In this document: positions 45,928 to 54,600 of the stretch, piece after piece | How positions within the stretch are numbered: position 1 is the first letter of the stretch | Layout of the letters: every line of letters starts with the position of its first letter | DNA from: a virus | Strand: one strand, 5' to 3' | DNA: 57,888 bases | Virus record (IMG/VR): IMGVR_UViG_3300008111_000159 | Coordinates: 1-57,888 of that record | Made by a program: the position numbers and the translations under genes | Notes under the pieces: model-generated | Seen by the model: the letters and a program-made list of their open reading frames with translations, nothing else | Database searches by the model: none | What the model was told of the DNA's origin: nothing

Positions 45928-45960
45928 AAAAACGCACTCAATAAAATGGGTGCGTTTTTT
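45928..45960. terminator. Bidirectional terminator between convergent genes
   Basis: A long stem runs from A-rich 45928 through ACGCACTCA (45932-45940) to TGGGTGCGT (45947-45955), with one G-T pair and a 6-nt loop. It is flanked by an A run on the left and a T run on the right, so it can end transcripts from both the fibre gene and the opposite-strand methyltransferase. Confidence 0.85.
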
Positions 45961-46635
45961 TTATTTACTATTGTCAATATAAATCATTACTTCGTTATAA
46001 TAAGGGATAAAATTATCATTCCATATTTGCCAAGTTATATCAATTCCATCAAAAGAAATTACTTTAAAGTTAGGAAAAACCCTCAAATACACATCTCTAA
46101 AAATTCTGAATTTTTCTTTCATCCAAGGCTGGCCAAGGTGCCACTCACCAACAATTTTTCTGACATTATTTTTTATCCAAAACAAATTTTCAATTGTGAA
46201 TATATCATATTCGCCTGATTCACAATCAGTTTTAAGAAAGTCAATTTTTTTAATATTATAATCCTCAATTACCTTTGAGAATGTTGTTGAATATAGTTTA
46301 TAACCACCAGTCAAATCAAAAACATCAGTGAAATTAAATTCACCTATTGAACTCGAAATACCTTTATTTATTGCGGTTACATTTCCGTGTCTTGTATTTA
46401 ATAACAAAGTTTTGAATTCTTCAAAACTAGGCTCAAAAGCAAATACGTGAGAAGGATTCTTTGATAATATTGAATATGTGAAAGGACCTAAACTAGCCCC
46501 AATATCGAAAACAATATCGCCCTCTTCAACCTCAAAAAATCTTTCGTAAATCCTGTCAACAAATATTTCTTGTTCCACAGTTTCTCTAAAACCATCGTAA
46601 CATTTAGGTTCCCATATAAAATTTTCTATACTCAT
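45961..46635 (-). CDS. FkbM-family methyltransferase
   Basis: This 224-aa product is taken from ATG 46635 (MSIENFIWEP), which overlaps the upstream stop as ATGA; an upstream in-frame ATG at 46692 would lie 60 bp inside the previous gene. The SAM-binding motif VFDIGASLGPFTYS is near residues 40-55 and the FkbM signature DFLKTDCESGEYDIF is near 140-155. FkbM enzymes O-methylate sugars, commonly on polysaccharides or glycans. As the third gene of the glycosylation operon it may cap or methylate the sugar added by the upstream transferases. It ends at the bidirectional terminator. Confidence 0.85.
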   Translation of the reverse strand: MSIENFIWEPKCYDGFRETVEQEIFVDRIYERFFEVEEGDIVFDIGASLGPFTYSILSKNPSHVFAFEPSFEEFKTLLLNTRHGNVTAINKGISSSIGEFNFTDVFDLTGGYKLYSTTFSKVIEDYNIKKIDFLKTDCESGEYDIFTIENLFWIKNNVRKIVGEWHLGQPWMKEKFRIFRDVYLRVFPNFKVISFDGIDITWQIWNDNFIPYYNEVMIYIDNSK

Positions 46636-49600
46636 TTCAATAAATTTTGAATTTGATTTATTACCATACTTGGTGTTATTGAAGTGTGACACTCAAATTG
46701 TCTTGGTGTTCCTTTGTGAATTGGACACCAATCCCAATCACCTTTATCGAACTTGAAGTTGGGGTTATTCCAACATCCATTACAGACTGATTTGTTTATA
46801 ATTCGGGTGCAGTTTGTGGTAAATTCGTGGTCGGGTTCAGTAAAATTACTAATCATCACAACGTGTTTACCCATTGCCCAAGACAACCAAGAAAGTCCAC
46901 TTGATAAACCTATGAAAAATTCACTATGATGTATTACATTCATGGTATTACCAATTGAACTATCTGAAATTTGTGTAACATTTCTGAACTCATTTTTTTC
47001 TTTTGATACGTTTATTACTTTGAAACCTAAATCTACTAAGTAATCAATTAGTTCTTGCCAATATTCTTTTTTCCAAAATTTTAAACCTGAGGTGGAATTG
47101 GTTGCGATACTTATATATTTTTCATCAAAAGGTCTTCGATAAACGTTAAAATTAATTCGTGGTTTTATTTCTTCAAATTCCAAACCTAAGATGTTTGTTG
47201 CTGCTTTTTGGAGAGGAATTGTATTCGGGATTACTGGTTCCATATTTTCATTATAAAACCAACCAATGGAGTATTGTGCATGAATGTCTTTTACAACATT
47301 CCCTGGTTCTATGAATTCTATCTCAGGGTAAACTTCTTTGAATAACTTATTCCAAAATGTGGAAAGAATAATTTTACAATTATGTTTCTTTTGAAACTCC
47401 AAAACATAAGGCACCCAAGCAATGTTGTCACCTAAAGATTTACTATCAAAATTTATAAACACTCTTTTGTCTTTCAAATCTAATTTCGAGTCATATATTA
47501 GTGTTTCTTCTTCGTAAACCTTAGTTCTCCAATTTGTAAAATATTGTCTGTTAAGTTTTACCCAACAGTTGGAATCTATTTTATTTTCATAATGAATTAC
47601 CCCTTTATCATCAATGAATTGAACCAAAAACTTAGAACTTGAATCCCCTTTAATTTCTAAAAAAGGTTGTCTTATAAAATATTGAGTAATTTGTATATTA
47701 TTCTTTGATGATTTTTGAATCTTTATATCCATAGTTTTTAACTTCTCATAAAACTTTTTATGAGATAAAGCAAAGTTCTGAGATTGGTCATGACTAACTT
47801 CATAGTCTCTTGAGATTCCATTGTATTTTAACTCACGAATTATGTTTGACGTTTTCTCACAATCATCATCAATTGGTGTGATGTATGGTGTAAACATATC
47901 ATAATATTGTGTAAGATTTCTAGAAAGAATTTTTAAACCATAAGAAGCGGCTTCCCTAAGAACAAGGGGATTACATTCAATTGTGGAGTTAAATAAAAAT
48001 ATGTCTGATGCTTTCATAAACAAATCCACATCACTCCTTTCACCCCAAATTTTTACATTTGATGGTAAATTCATCATCAGAGGTTTCCAATAACTTTCGA
48101 AATTTGATGCTTGATTTCCTATGAAATGAAACTCTATATCTTCACCTTGTAGATATCTTGCGATTTCGATGCCCTCTCCTTGATTTTTTCCTTGAGTCCA
48201 AAGTCCAACGTTTATCACATGGGTTTTATTAAGGTCTAAACCAAGTTTTAACCTTGCGTGTTCTTTTTGTTCTTCGGTAACAAATTTTCGGTCAATAGGG
48301 TATTCAAAAAATTCATAATAAGAATTTTCATTTTTGAATTGAACCTTCGGATGATGGGGAGAACAGAAGGCGTAAGCGTCGGGATGAAAATGTCTATTCT
48401 CAGGATTAAAATGAATATTATGACAGGTCTCGACAATTTTCCAAGTTCTGTTGTTATCAAAAAGTGCATTTAAGACATTTATTGATACTCGATTGAAACT
48501 ATCAAACCCCTCAAGTATTTCGTCAACATGAACAATATCAATTGAATTATCTTTTATAATTTGAATTAACTTCAGAGAATTTTCATCATTATGATTTCCC
48601 AAAGTGTTTAATGTCCAATATCTGTTATCGGGTATAATTTGTTTTATTTTTTCTTTTTGAACCACATACCAAGTTGAGTAAAGACAATACTCAACAACAT
48701 ATAATTCTACCTCAGGGTAATATTCTTGTAGGGTTTCGATTCTTTTCAATAAGTAAGCTGGCATACCACCAGTTGAAAGGTGAGGTGCTAAGTATAAAAT
48801 TCTAAGTTTTTCCTTGTTATATTTTTTGATTTCATCTACCATCTCTCTCATCATGTTTGGATTTTTTTCACCATGAAAAAACAGGAGATGATTTTTTTCT
48901 TCAGGAACTCTTAACCATTCACCGATGTGGTTTCTGATACCCTTTCCTTTATATTCTACTTGGGTATACATTTTCTCAACCGTTTCTAATCTCCCATTGA
49001 CATAGACATAGGGAAGACCCTTATCTATATTGTATTTCCATAATAGAACGTTACAAATAGTCTCCTCATTATACGGAGCATAATGACTAACATTTTTCAG
49101 GACTTTTGGGTGTGAGCACATCCAATACCATTCCTCCAAAAACTCGATGGTATTTTGACCTGAAACGAAATATCCTGTTTGTCTATAGTTTTTTCTGACC
49201 GATTGGTCAACACCAAACAAGACACAGGTATCGTGTTCCAAAGTTGTTTCCATTCCACCTCCGAATCCTCCTCCTCCACCTCTACCATCGTATTTCAAAA
49301 AATCGTATATCCCTTCAACAAAATATGGGTGAGATGAATTTTCATCATAATATGAAAATATAGTATCAACGTTAGGGGTTGCGATTGAATCGCTGTCAAC
49401 ATAACAAACAATATTTGAATATTTTTCTAAAGCATCTTTGATAATCAGAGGTCTTTGAGATAAAATTTTATAAATTATTGGATTTTTTCTATCTATGTAA
49501 AAGTTGTCCCTTTCCTTAATATACATGTTATTTGAAGTAGGTTCGATATCTATAGACCAATTTAAAGTCTTGGTATTTTCTACTTCAACAGTTCTGTTTG

Positions 49601-50321
49601 AATTTATTAAATAAACCAATATTGGTAGTTTACTAAATTGTCTTATTGATTTTGCACATTCAGTTACAATATCAAAGTAATTTTCGGTTGAATATAAGAC
49701 ATAAGATTTGTCAAATTCAGACTCTGTTTTGATGTTCAATATAACGTCTTCCTCCAAATAAGTTACATTATAATTTGATAATTGATTTATAATTTTATCT
49801 AATTCAATTTTATTTGATGTTTCATTGTATTCGAATTCAATTTTAGATGCGAAAAGATTATGATTCAGTCTACATTGTTCGAGATACCCTTTTAAAATTA
49901 TATGTTCATGACCTTCAGTGTCAATTTTTAAATAATCAATTGAACCTATATTGTATTTTTCTATTAAAGTTTTCCAAGATATAGTTGGGACTTTATCAAT
50001 TTTTACCAACTTGTTATATGTTTCATCACCAATTTTTTTCTTTGTAAATTCATGAGGACCATTAACAGAGTTACATCCTCTAATCCAATAGGGAAGATTG
50101 TATTTTTCTAAATCTTTAGATTCTATATGATATATTTCAATAGTATCGTCTGTATCAGAAAGAGCCGCATTGACTTTTTGAACTTTGGGTTTATTAGGTA
50201 ATCTATCGAGATATTCTGAAATGGGTTCGATACTGAGTCCGACAGTTTGGTCATCAGCAGATTGAATTAGAGTCATGAAGTCTGATGTTCCGACCTCTAT
50301 AAAGTTGTATCTTATACTCAT
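46632..50321 (-). CDS. Four-domain glycosylation protein: FkbM + GT-A + GT-B + TibC-like O-heptosyltransferase
   Basis: This 1229-aa fusion has four segments. Residues 1-195 are FkbM methyltransferase-like (DYLKIDTEGHEH, 129-140), but the SAM-binding glycine motif is weak or shortened. Residues about 205-480 are GT-A-type, with the metal/nucleotide-sugar DSD at 309-311 (VCYVDSDS) and a Gly-rich loop near 347-356. Residues about 505-830 are GT4-like GT-B (LYLAPHLSTGGMPAYL; GLWTQGKNQ; ECNPLVLREAASYG). Residues about 885-1229 resemble TibC/Aah O-heptosyltransferases: FINFDSKSLGDNIAWVPYV, SSGLSWLSWAMG, and a Cys set at 1180, 1183, 1199 and 1211 (VCNGC, DWDWCP, FEC) like their iron site. Those enzymes add heptose to Ser of adhesin repeats. 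Both ends are ATGA-coupled to neighbours. Confidence 0.82.
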   Translation of the reverse strand: MSIRYNFIEVGTSDFMTLIQSADDQTVGLSIEPISEYLDRLPNKPKVQKVNAALSDTDDTIEIYHIESKDLEKYNLPYWIRGCNSVNGPHEFTKKKIGDETYNKLVKIDKVPTISWKTLIEKYNIGSIDYLKIDTEGHEHIILKGYLEQCRLNHNLFASKIEFEYNETSNKIELDKIINQLSNYNVTYLEEDVILNIKTESEFDKSYVLYSTENYFDIVTECAKSIRQFSKLPILVYLINSNRTVEVENTKTLNWSIDIEPTSNNMYIKERDNFYIDRKNPIIYKILSQRPLIIKDALEKYSNIVCYVDSDSIATPNVDTIFSYYDENSSHPYFVEGIYDFLKYDGRGGGGGFGGGMETTLEHDTCVLFGVDQSVRKNYRQTGYFVSGQNTIEFLEEWYWMCSHPKVLKNVSHYAPYNEETICNVLLWKYNIDKGLPYVYVNGRLETVEKMYTQVEYKGKGIRNHIGEWLRVPEEKNHLLFFHGEKNPNMMREMVDEIKKYNKEKLRILYLAPHLSTGGMPAYLLKRIETLQEYYPEVELYVVEYCLYSTWYVVQKEKIKQIIPDNRYWTLNTLGNHNDENSLKLIQIIKDNSIDIVHVDEILEGFDSFNRVSINVLNALFDNNRTWKIVETCHNIHFNPENRHFHPDAYAFCSPHHPKVQFKNENSYYEFFEYPIDRKFVTEEQKEHARLKLGLDLNKTHVINVGLWTQGKNQGEGIEIARYLQGEDIEFHFIGNQASNFESYWKPLMMNLPSNVKIWGERSDVDLFMKASDIFLFNSTIECNPLVLREAASYGLKILSRNLTQYYDMFTPYITPIDDDCEKTSNIIRELKYNGISRDYEVSHDQSQNFALSHKKFYEKLKTMDIKIQKSSKNNIQITQYFIRQPFLEIKGDSSSKFLVQFIDDKGVIHYENKIDSNCWVKLNRQYFTNWRTKVYEEETLIYDSKLDLKDKRVFINFDSKSLGDNIAWVPYVLEFQKKHNCKIILSTFWNKLFKEVYPEIEFIEPGNVVKDIHAQYSIGWFYNENMEPVIPNTIPLQKAATNILGLEFEEIKPRINFNVYRRPFDEKYISIATNSTSGLKFWKKEYWQELIDYLVDLGFKVINVSKEKNEFRNVTQISDSSIGNTMNVIHHSEFFIGLSSGLSWLSWAMGKHVVMISNFTEPDHEFTTNCTRIINKSVCNGCWNNPNFKFDKGDWDWCPIHKGTPRQFECHTSITPSMVINQIQNLLK

Positions 50322-51256
50322 AATAGGGTTAATATTTTATTGAAAATTTGTAGAACGCTAGGATGACAAACAAATTCGGATTTTCCTTCTAAACATCCAA
50401 CTAAAGGTGGGATTCCTCTTATTGAACCCCATTCTTTGACACCATATCTCATGTCAGATGCACATGCTATCTTACAATCCCCATCAATATAATGAAATTT
50501 ATATTCTTGAGAACCGTTTCGAAAAGGGGCTCTTAACTTCCAATGAACAGAACTACCTAATTGAATGATGTTTGCATCTGTGGTTCCTGCTAAGTGTAAC
50601 ATACCTGAGTCCATGGTGACCGTGCAAATACTTTTTTGCATTAACCACCAAGTTTGGGGGACATTTGCTTTATTCATTAAATTCAAACCAAGTTTGATAG
50701 GGAAATCGAAAACAGGTTTGTCTACCATGTGAAAACCTACCTCACTCGATGCCTTCCCCATCGAAACAACAGGAATACCGTAATCGTTTAACATTCGTGT
50801 TAATAACTGCCATTTCTCTGCGGGCCAAGTTCTCGAAGCCCAAGAGGTTACGGGATGTATCAAAACAAACTTTTCAGGTAAACCATCAATTGGCTCCCAC
50901 TCATCAGGAACGTAATCCATATCACATTCCTCGGGTAATAATTGGAAACCCAACCCCGCCGCATGGAATTGTCTTATGTCCATAACATTATGACGTAATC
51001 CTAAACCGTATCGGTTTTCTAAATTTGGTGCAAAACTTACGAGTAATTCGTATTGAGATTCTAAATCATCTCTATTTGTGTTCTTGGTATCAAAGATTTT
51101 ATCAACATATTTGTTATGTTTGAATATTAGTGGATGGTCAGTTAATACTGATATTTTTTTTCCATAAGCAAAATATAGTTTCCTTAAAGAAGGTGTTGCA
51201 CAAATAGTGTCACCTAATCCATGACTCAGATGTAAGTCTAATAGAGGTTCTTTCAT
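50318..51256 (-). CDS. GT9-like glycosyltransferase (heptosyltransferase family)
   Basis: This 312-aa protein has the ADP-heptose:LPS heptosyltransferase (GT9) layout. The N-terminal HLSHGLGDTICATPSLRKL is the G-x-G-D loop, the middle VLIHPVTSWASRTWPAEKWQ is the HP...S..K.Wp.ekw-type motif, and the C-terminal VTMDSGMLHLAGTTDANIIQ plus LGSS is the donor-binding stretch. It probably transfers a heptose or related sugar from a nucleotide donor. It is the first gene of the minus-strand operon and overlaps the four-domain gene as ATGA. A DGDCKIAC region and C-terminal cysteines recall part of the TibC-type Cys site. Acceptor unknown: fibre protein or host glycan. Confidence 0.83.
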   Translation of the reverse strand: MKEPLLDLHLSHGLGDTICATPSLRKLYFAYGKKISVLTDHPLIFKHNKYVDKIFDTKNTNRDDLESQYELLVSFAPNLENRYGLGLRHNVMDIRQFHAAGLGFQLLPEECDMDYVPDEWEPIDGLPEKFVLIHPVTSWASRTWPAEKWQLLTRMLNDYGIPVVSMGKASSEVGFHMVDKPVFDFPIKLGLNLMNKANVPQTWWLMQKSICTVTMDSGMLHLAGTTDANIIQLGSSVHWKLRAPFRNGSQEYKFHYIDGDCKIACASDMRYGVKEWGSIRGIPPLVGCLEGKSEFVCHPSVLQIFNKILTLL

Positions 51257-51308
51257 GTGATGAAATATAAGAAAGAACTTTAAGAAAATCTATTGACTTA
51301 AGATGTAA

Positions 51309-51491
51309 TTATTTTTTCTTGGATTTTAGTTTTTCCTGTTTGGAATTGTATAAGCGTAACAATTTCAGAGAGTCTTGATAGTGTTTTTCGAGTCTATCTA
51401 ATTCTTCAAGTGGTGTGTTAGTCTCACTTGCAGTATTATACTGTTCTTCAGCCTCTTGAATAATCTTCTTTATCGTTTTAAGAAGTTTCAT
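51309..51491 (-). CDS. Small charged coiled-coil protein
   Basis: This 60-aa protein from ATG 51491 (MKLLKTIKKIIQEAEEQYNT) is almost fully helical, with Leu/Ile heptads and a Lys-rich end (KLKSKKK). An upstream in-frame ATG at 51539 would add 16 residues, but a TATTTATG box lies exactly 5 nt before the shorter start, as in other genes here, so the shorter form is preferred. Function unknown. It lies 52 bp upstream of the GT9-like gene on the same strand and may share its transcript. Confidence 0.55.
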   Translation of the reverse strand: MKLLKTIKKIIQEAEEQYNTASETNTPLEELDRLEKHYQDSLKLLRLYNSKQEKLKSKKK

Positions 51492-51496
51492 ATAAT

Positions 51497-51504
51497 CATA
51501 AATA
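51497..51504 (-). promoter_or_regulatory. TATTTATG box on the minus strand before the gene at 51491
   Basis: Read on the minus strand, TATTTATG ends 5 nt before ATG 51491. It is the only minus-strand copy found and faces the divergent plus-strand box at 51576. Confidence 0.4.
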
Positions 51505-51575
51505 TAGGCTGAGCGTGCCTTTATATTGTTTTTAGTCAAACTATATTTTGAATGTGAAAAAAATAAAGTTCAAGT

Positions 51576-51583
51576 TATTTATA
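51576..51583 (+). promoter_or_regulatory. TATTTATA box upstream of the gene at 51601
   Basis: TATTTATA ends 17 nt before ATG 51601, in the 109-bp divergent gap. With the minus-strand box at 51497-51504 it forms a back-to-back promoter pair. Confidence 0.4.
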
Positions 51584-51600
51584 AGGTAAGTAAGTAATTC

Positions 51601-54600
51601 ATGTCTAACATATTTGTTTATAATCAGTCACCACCCACAATTACTATAAGTCAAATTGACTTTAACGGTGTTACAGCAACTTGTGATGTGGGATGTCCTT
51701 GTACGCCAAGTTCGAGTACTTGTGCATTCACCACTACACAAGTTGGTGAGTACACTCTTACTGTATATTGGAGTAATGGGTTGTTGAATGGTTGTATCGA
51801 GGTTACAGATAGTACTGGTAGAAAACAAAATTTTGATGCGGGTGCTGGCGGCTCGGCAACTCAATCTTTTCCCAACGTAATTTACGACGGGATTACTGAA
51901 ATAGGAATATCAATATACGACAATTTTTGTGGTCCATTAGGTGCAAACACCTTTTTGGTTTCATACTCAGTCATAAGTGGTCCGTCTGCTTGTTCTGATT
52001 TTGCATCTACAGGTGGTACAGGTTATTACACCTCATCAGTAGAAGGACTTTGGAGTGGTAGTACTTTATATTCTGACTCAGGTCTTACAACATTTGCGCC
52101 TGACGGATATTATTCTAACGGAATCTATTCTTGGGAAATAAGTGGAAGTAATGGGATTCTAAACAATCAAGAACTTTGTTCAGTAGGGCCTGTAGTTTCT
52201 TCAACTCCAACAGAAACTCCGACCGAAACTCCTACCCCTACACCAACTCCAACTGTAACAGAAACGCCAACAGAAACTCCAACCCCTACTCCAACGGACC
52301 CAGACCCTCCAGCTCCAGCAATCTCGCAAACACAAACACAAACACCTACCCCAACACCACAGACAGGTTGTGTTCAATATTCATTATATTTAGGTTTTTC
52401 AGGGCCTATTTCAGAACCTTATTCTTACACTGATTGTGATTCTGTACCCCAAAACGCCACAATAACCAACGGTAATACTGATGTTTTTTGTGCACTGGCT
52501 GGAACCGTTATAAGCGGTCCATCTGCAATTTTGACCGTTGTTGGTCCTTGTTTTGTAAGCCCATCACAAACACCGACACCAACTCTTACTGAGACGCCAA
52601 CTACAACACCTACCCCAACACCTACCCTAACACCACCTGGTGATTGCGAATGTTGGGAAATCACTAACAATGATATTGTAGATATTTCAATCAGATACTA
52701 CGCGTGTAATGGAAATGAGGAATGTGTTCAAGTTGATGTGACATCAAGTAGATATATTTGTATATCGGGTGGAACACAAGGATTAAAACTTGTTTCATCG
52801 GGAACTACCTGTGCAGGAGGACCTGAGCCTTTATATACTTGGACATCTTTGGGAGGAACTTGTGTGGTTGATGGAGATTGTGGTGTAGTCCCTTCTCCTA
52901 CGCCAACTCAAACACAAACTCCAACCCCTTCAACTCCTTGTAATTGTACATATTTTGATGTTACAATTGCACAACCTGACTTGGATGATGCCACGGGTAA
53001 TACACCTTCGTCACTAAACAACACTATATTCGTAGACTATTACAATTGTTATAATATACTGACCACGGCAAGTTTTGCTGACGCAGGAACTTTCGACGAT
53101 TCATTTTGTGCAAATTACGTTCAGTCGACTTATTATTATAAAAACAATGTCGCTTACTTTCCAGTATCGTCTTATGCTACGGATACATTTGTAGATTGTT
53201 GTGGTACTCCAACACCTACACCGACAACAACTGAAACTCCAACTGAAACTCCAACCGAAACGCCTACACCAACAACAACCGCAACTATAGGTTCGTCACC
53301 TACAGCAACAGAAACACCTACACAAACACCATCTGAAACCCCTACTCAAACACCTTCTGAAACCCCAACTCAGACTCCTACAATAACCGAAACTCCCACA
53401 CAAACACCAACTGAGACTATTACTCAAACGCCTTCAGAAACTCCTACACAAACACCATCCGAAACCCCAACTCAGACCCCTACATCAACTATTGGTTCAT
53501 CCCCTACAGCAACTGAGACTCCTACACAAACACCTTCAGAAACTCCAACTCAGACGCCTTCACAGACTCTATCACCAACCCCTGATGTAACACCAACCCA
53601 AACTCAAACCGAAACTCCGACACAGACACCTTCTGTAACTCCAGACCCAACTCAAACGCCATCTAATACCCCAACTAACACTCAAACACCGACACAAAAC
53701 CTAATAGGGTTCCGTGATTGTGTTTCAGGGACTTTATTCAGATTTGAGGATTTACCAGTTGCAGTTGTGGTTGACGATGTCTATCTTATCACAGGTTCTA
53801 CAGAATATGAAGGATGTGCGACAGTTGTTGATTCGGGAAGTGGTCCAATATATGATGGAACATCGGTTACATTTACAAATGTAACAGGTTGCGGTTCTAC
53901 ACTTTGTCCAAGAGTTGCGAGTGTTGCTGCATTATTGATTGACTGTTCCACTGAAGAAATATTTTATGCCAATGTTGATGAAGATACCGCTTATCAAGGA
54001 GCGGTTTATGAATATAACAATAGATGTTATAGATTCGAAGAGTTTTCAGGTCCTGGTGGACCTGATTTGGGTGCACCTGATTGGGGTAGTTGTAGAGCTT
54101 GTCTATTGAACACACCAACGCCAACCCCGTATTCAACACCAACAAACACTCCGACAGTATCTTCGACACCAGCGGCTTGTGATTCGGGTGAATTTTGCTT
54201 TACTACAACCCTACCTTCTTTGTTGAATTACAATGGACTTTACGTTTCAGGTGCAACTTATAATGGTAGAATCTCCTATTCTGGTGGAAGCGTCAGCTTG
54301 GGTTACATTTATTATTTTACATCAGTTACTGAGAGTTATTGGTGTCTGAGCACCTCTCTCGGTGGGACTTGTTTATTGAAGGGCTCGTCTCCATGTTACT
54401 CTGCGTGTCCTGATATATCTTTCGGTTCTTTTGAACCAGGAGTTTGTCCAACTCCAACTCCAACGCCAATAAATTGTGACACCTTCGATTTCAATGCATA
54501 CTTTGACTGTGATTGGGAACCAGTCCCAACACCAAGTCCGTCAGTTCCTTGTGACGATGTGAATTTCATTTTCACTTCCATAGGTGTAACGCCAACTCCA

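Noticed and set aside
45946-46218. Plus-strand 90-codon frame downstream of the fibre gene
   Set aside because: Antisense to the FkbM methyltransferase and overlaps the terminator; no recognisable protein features.
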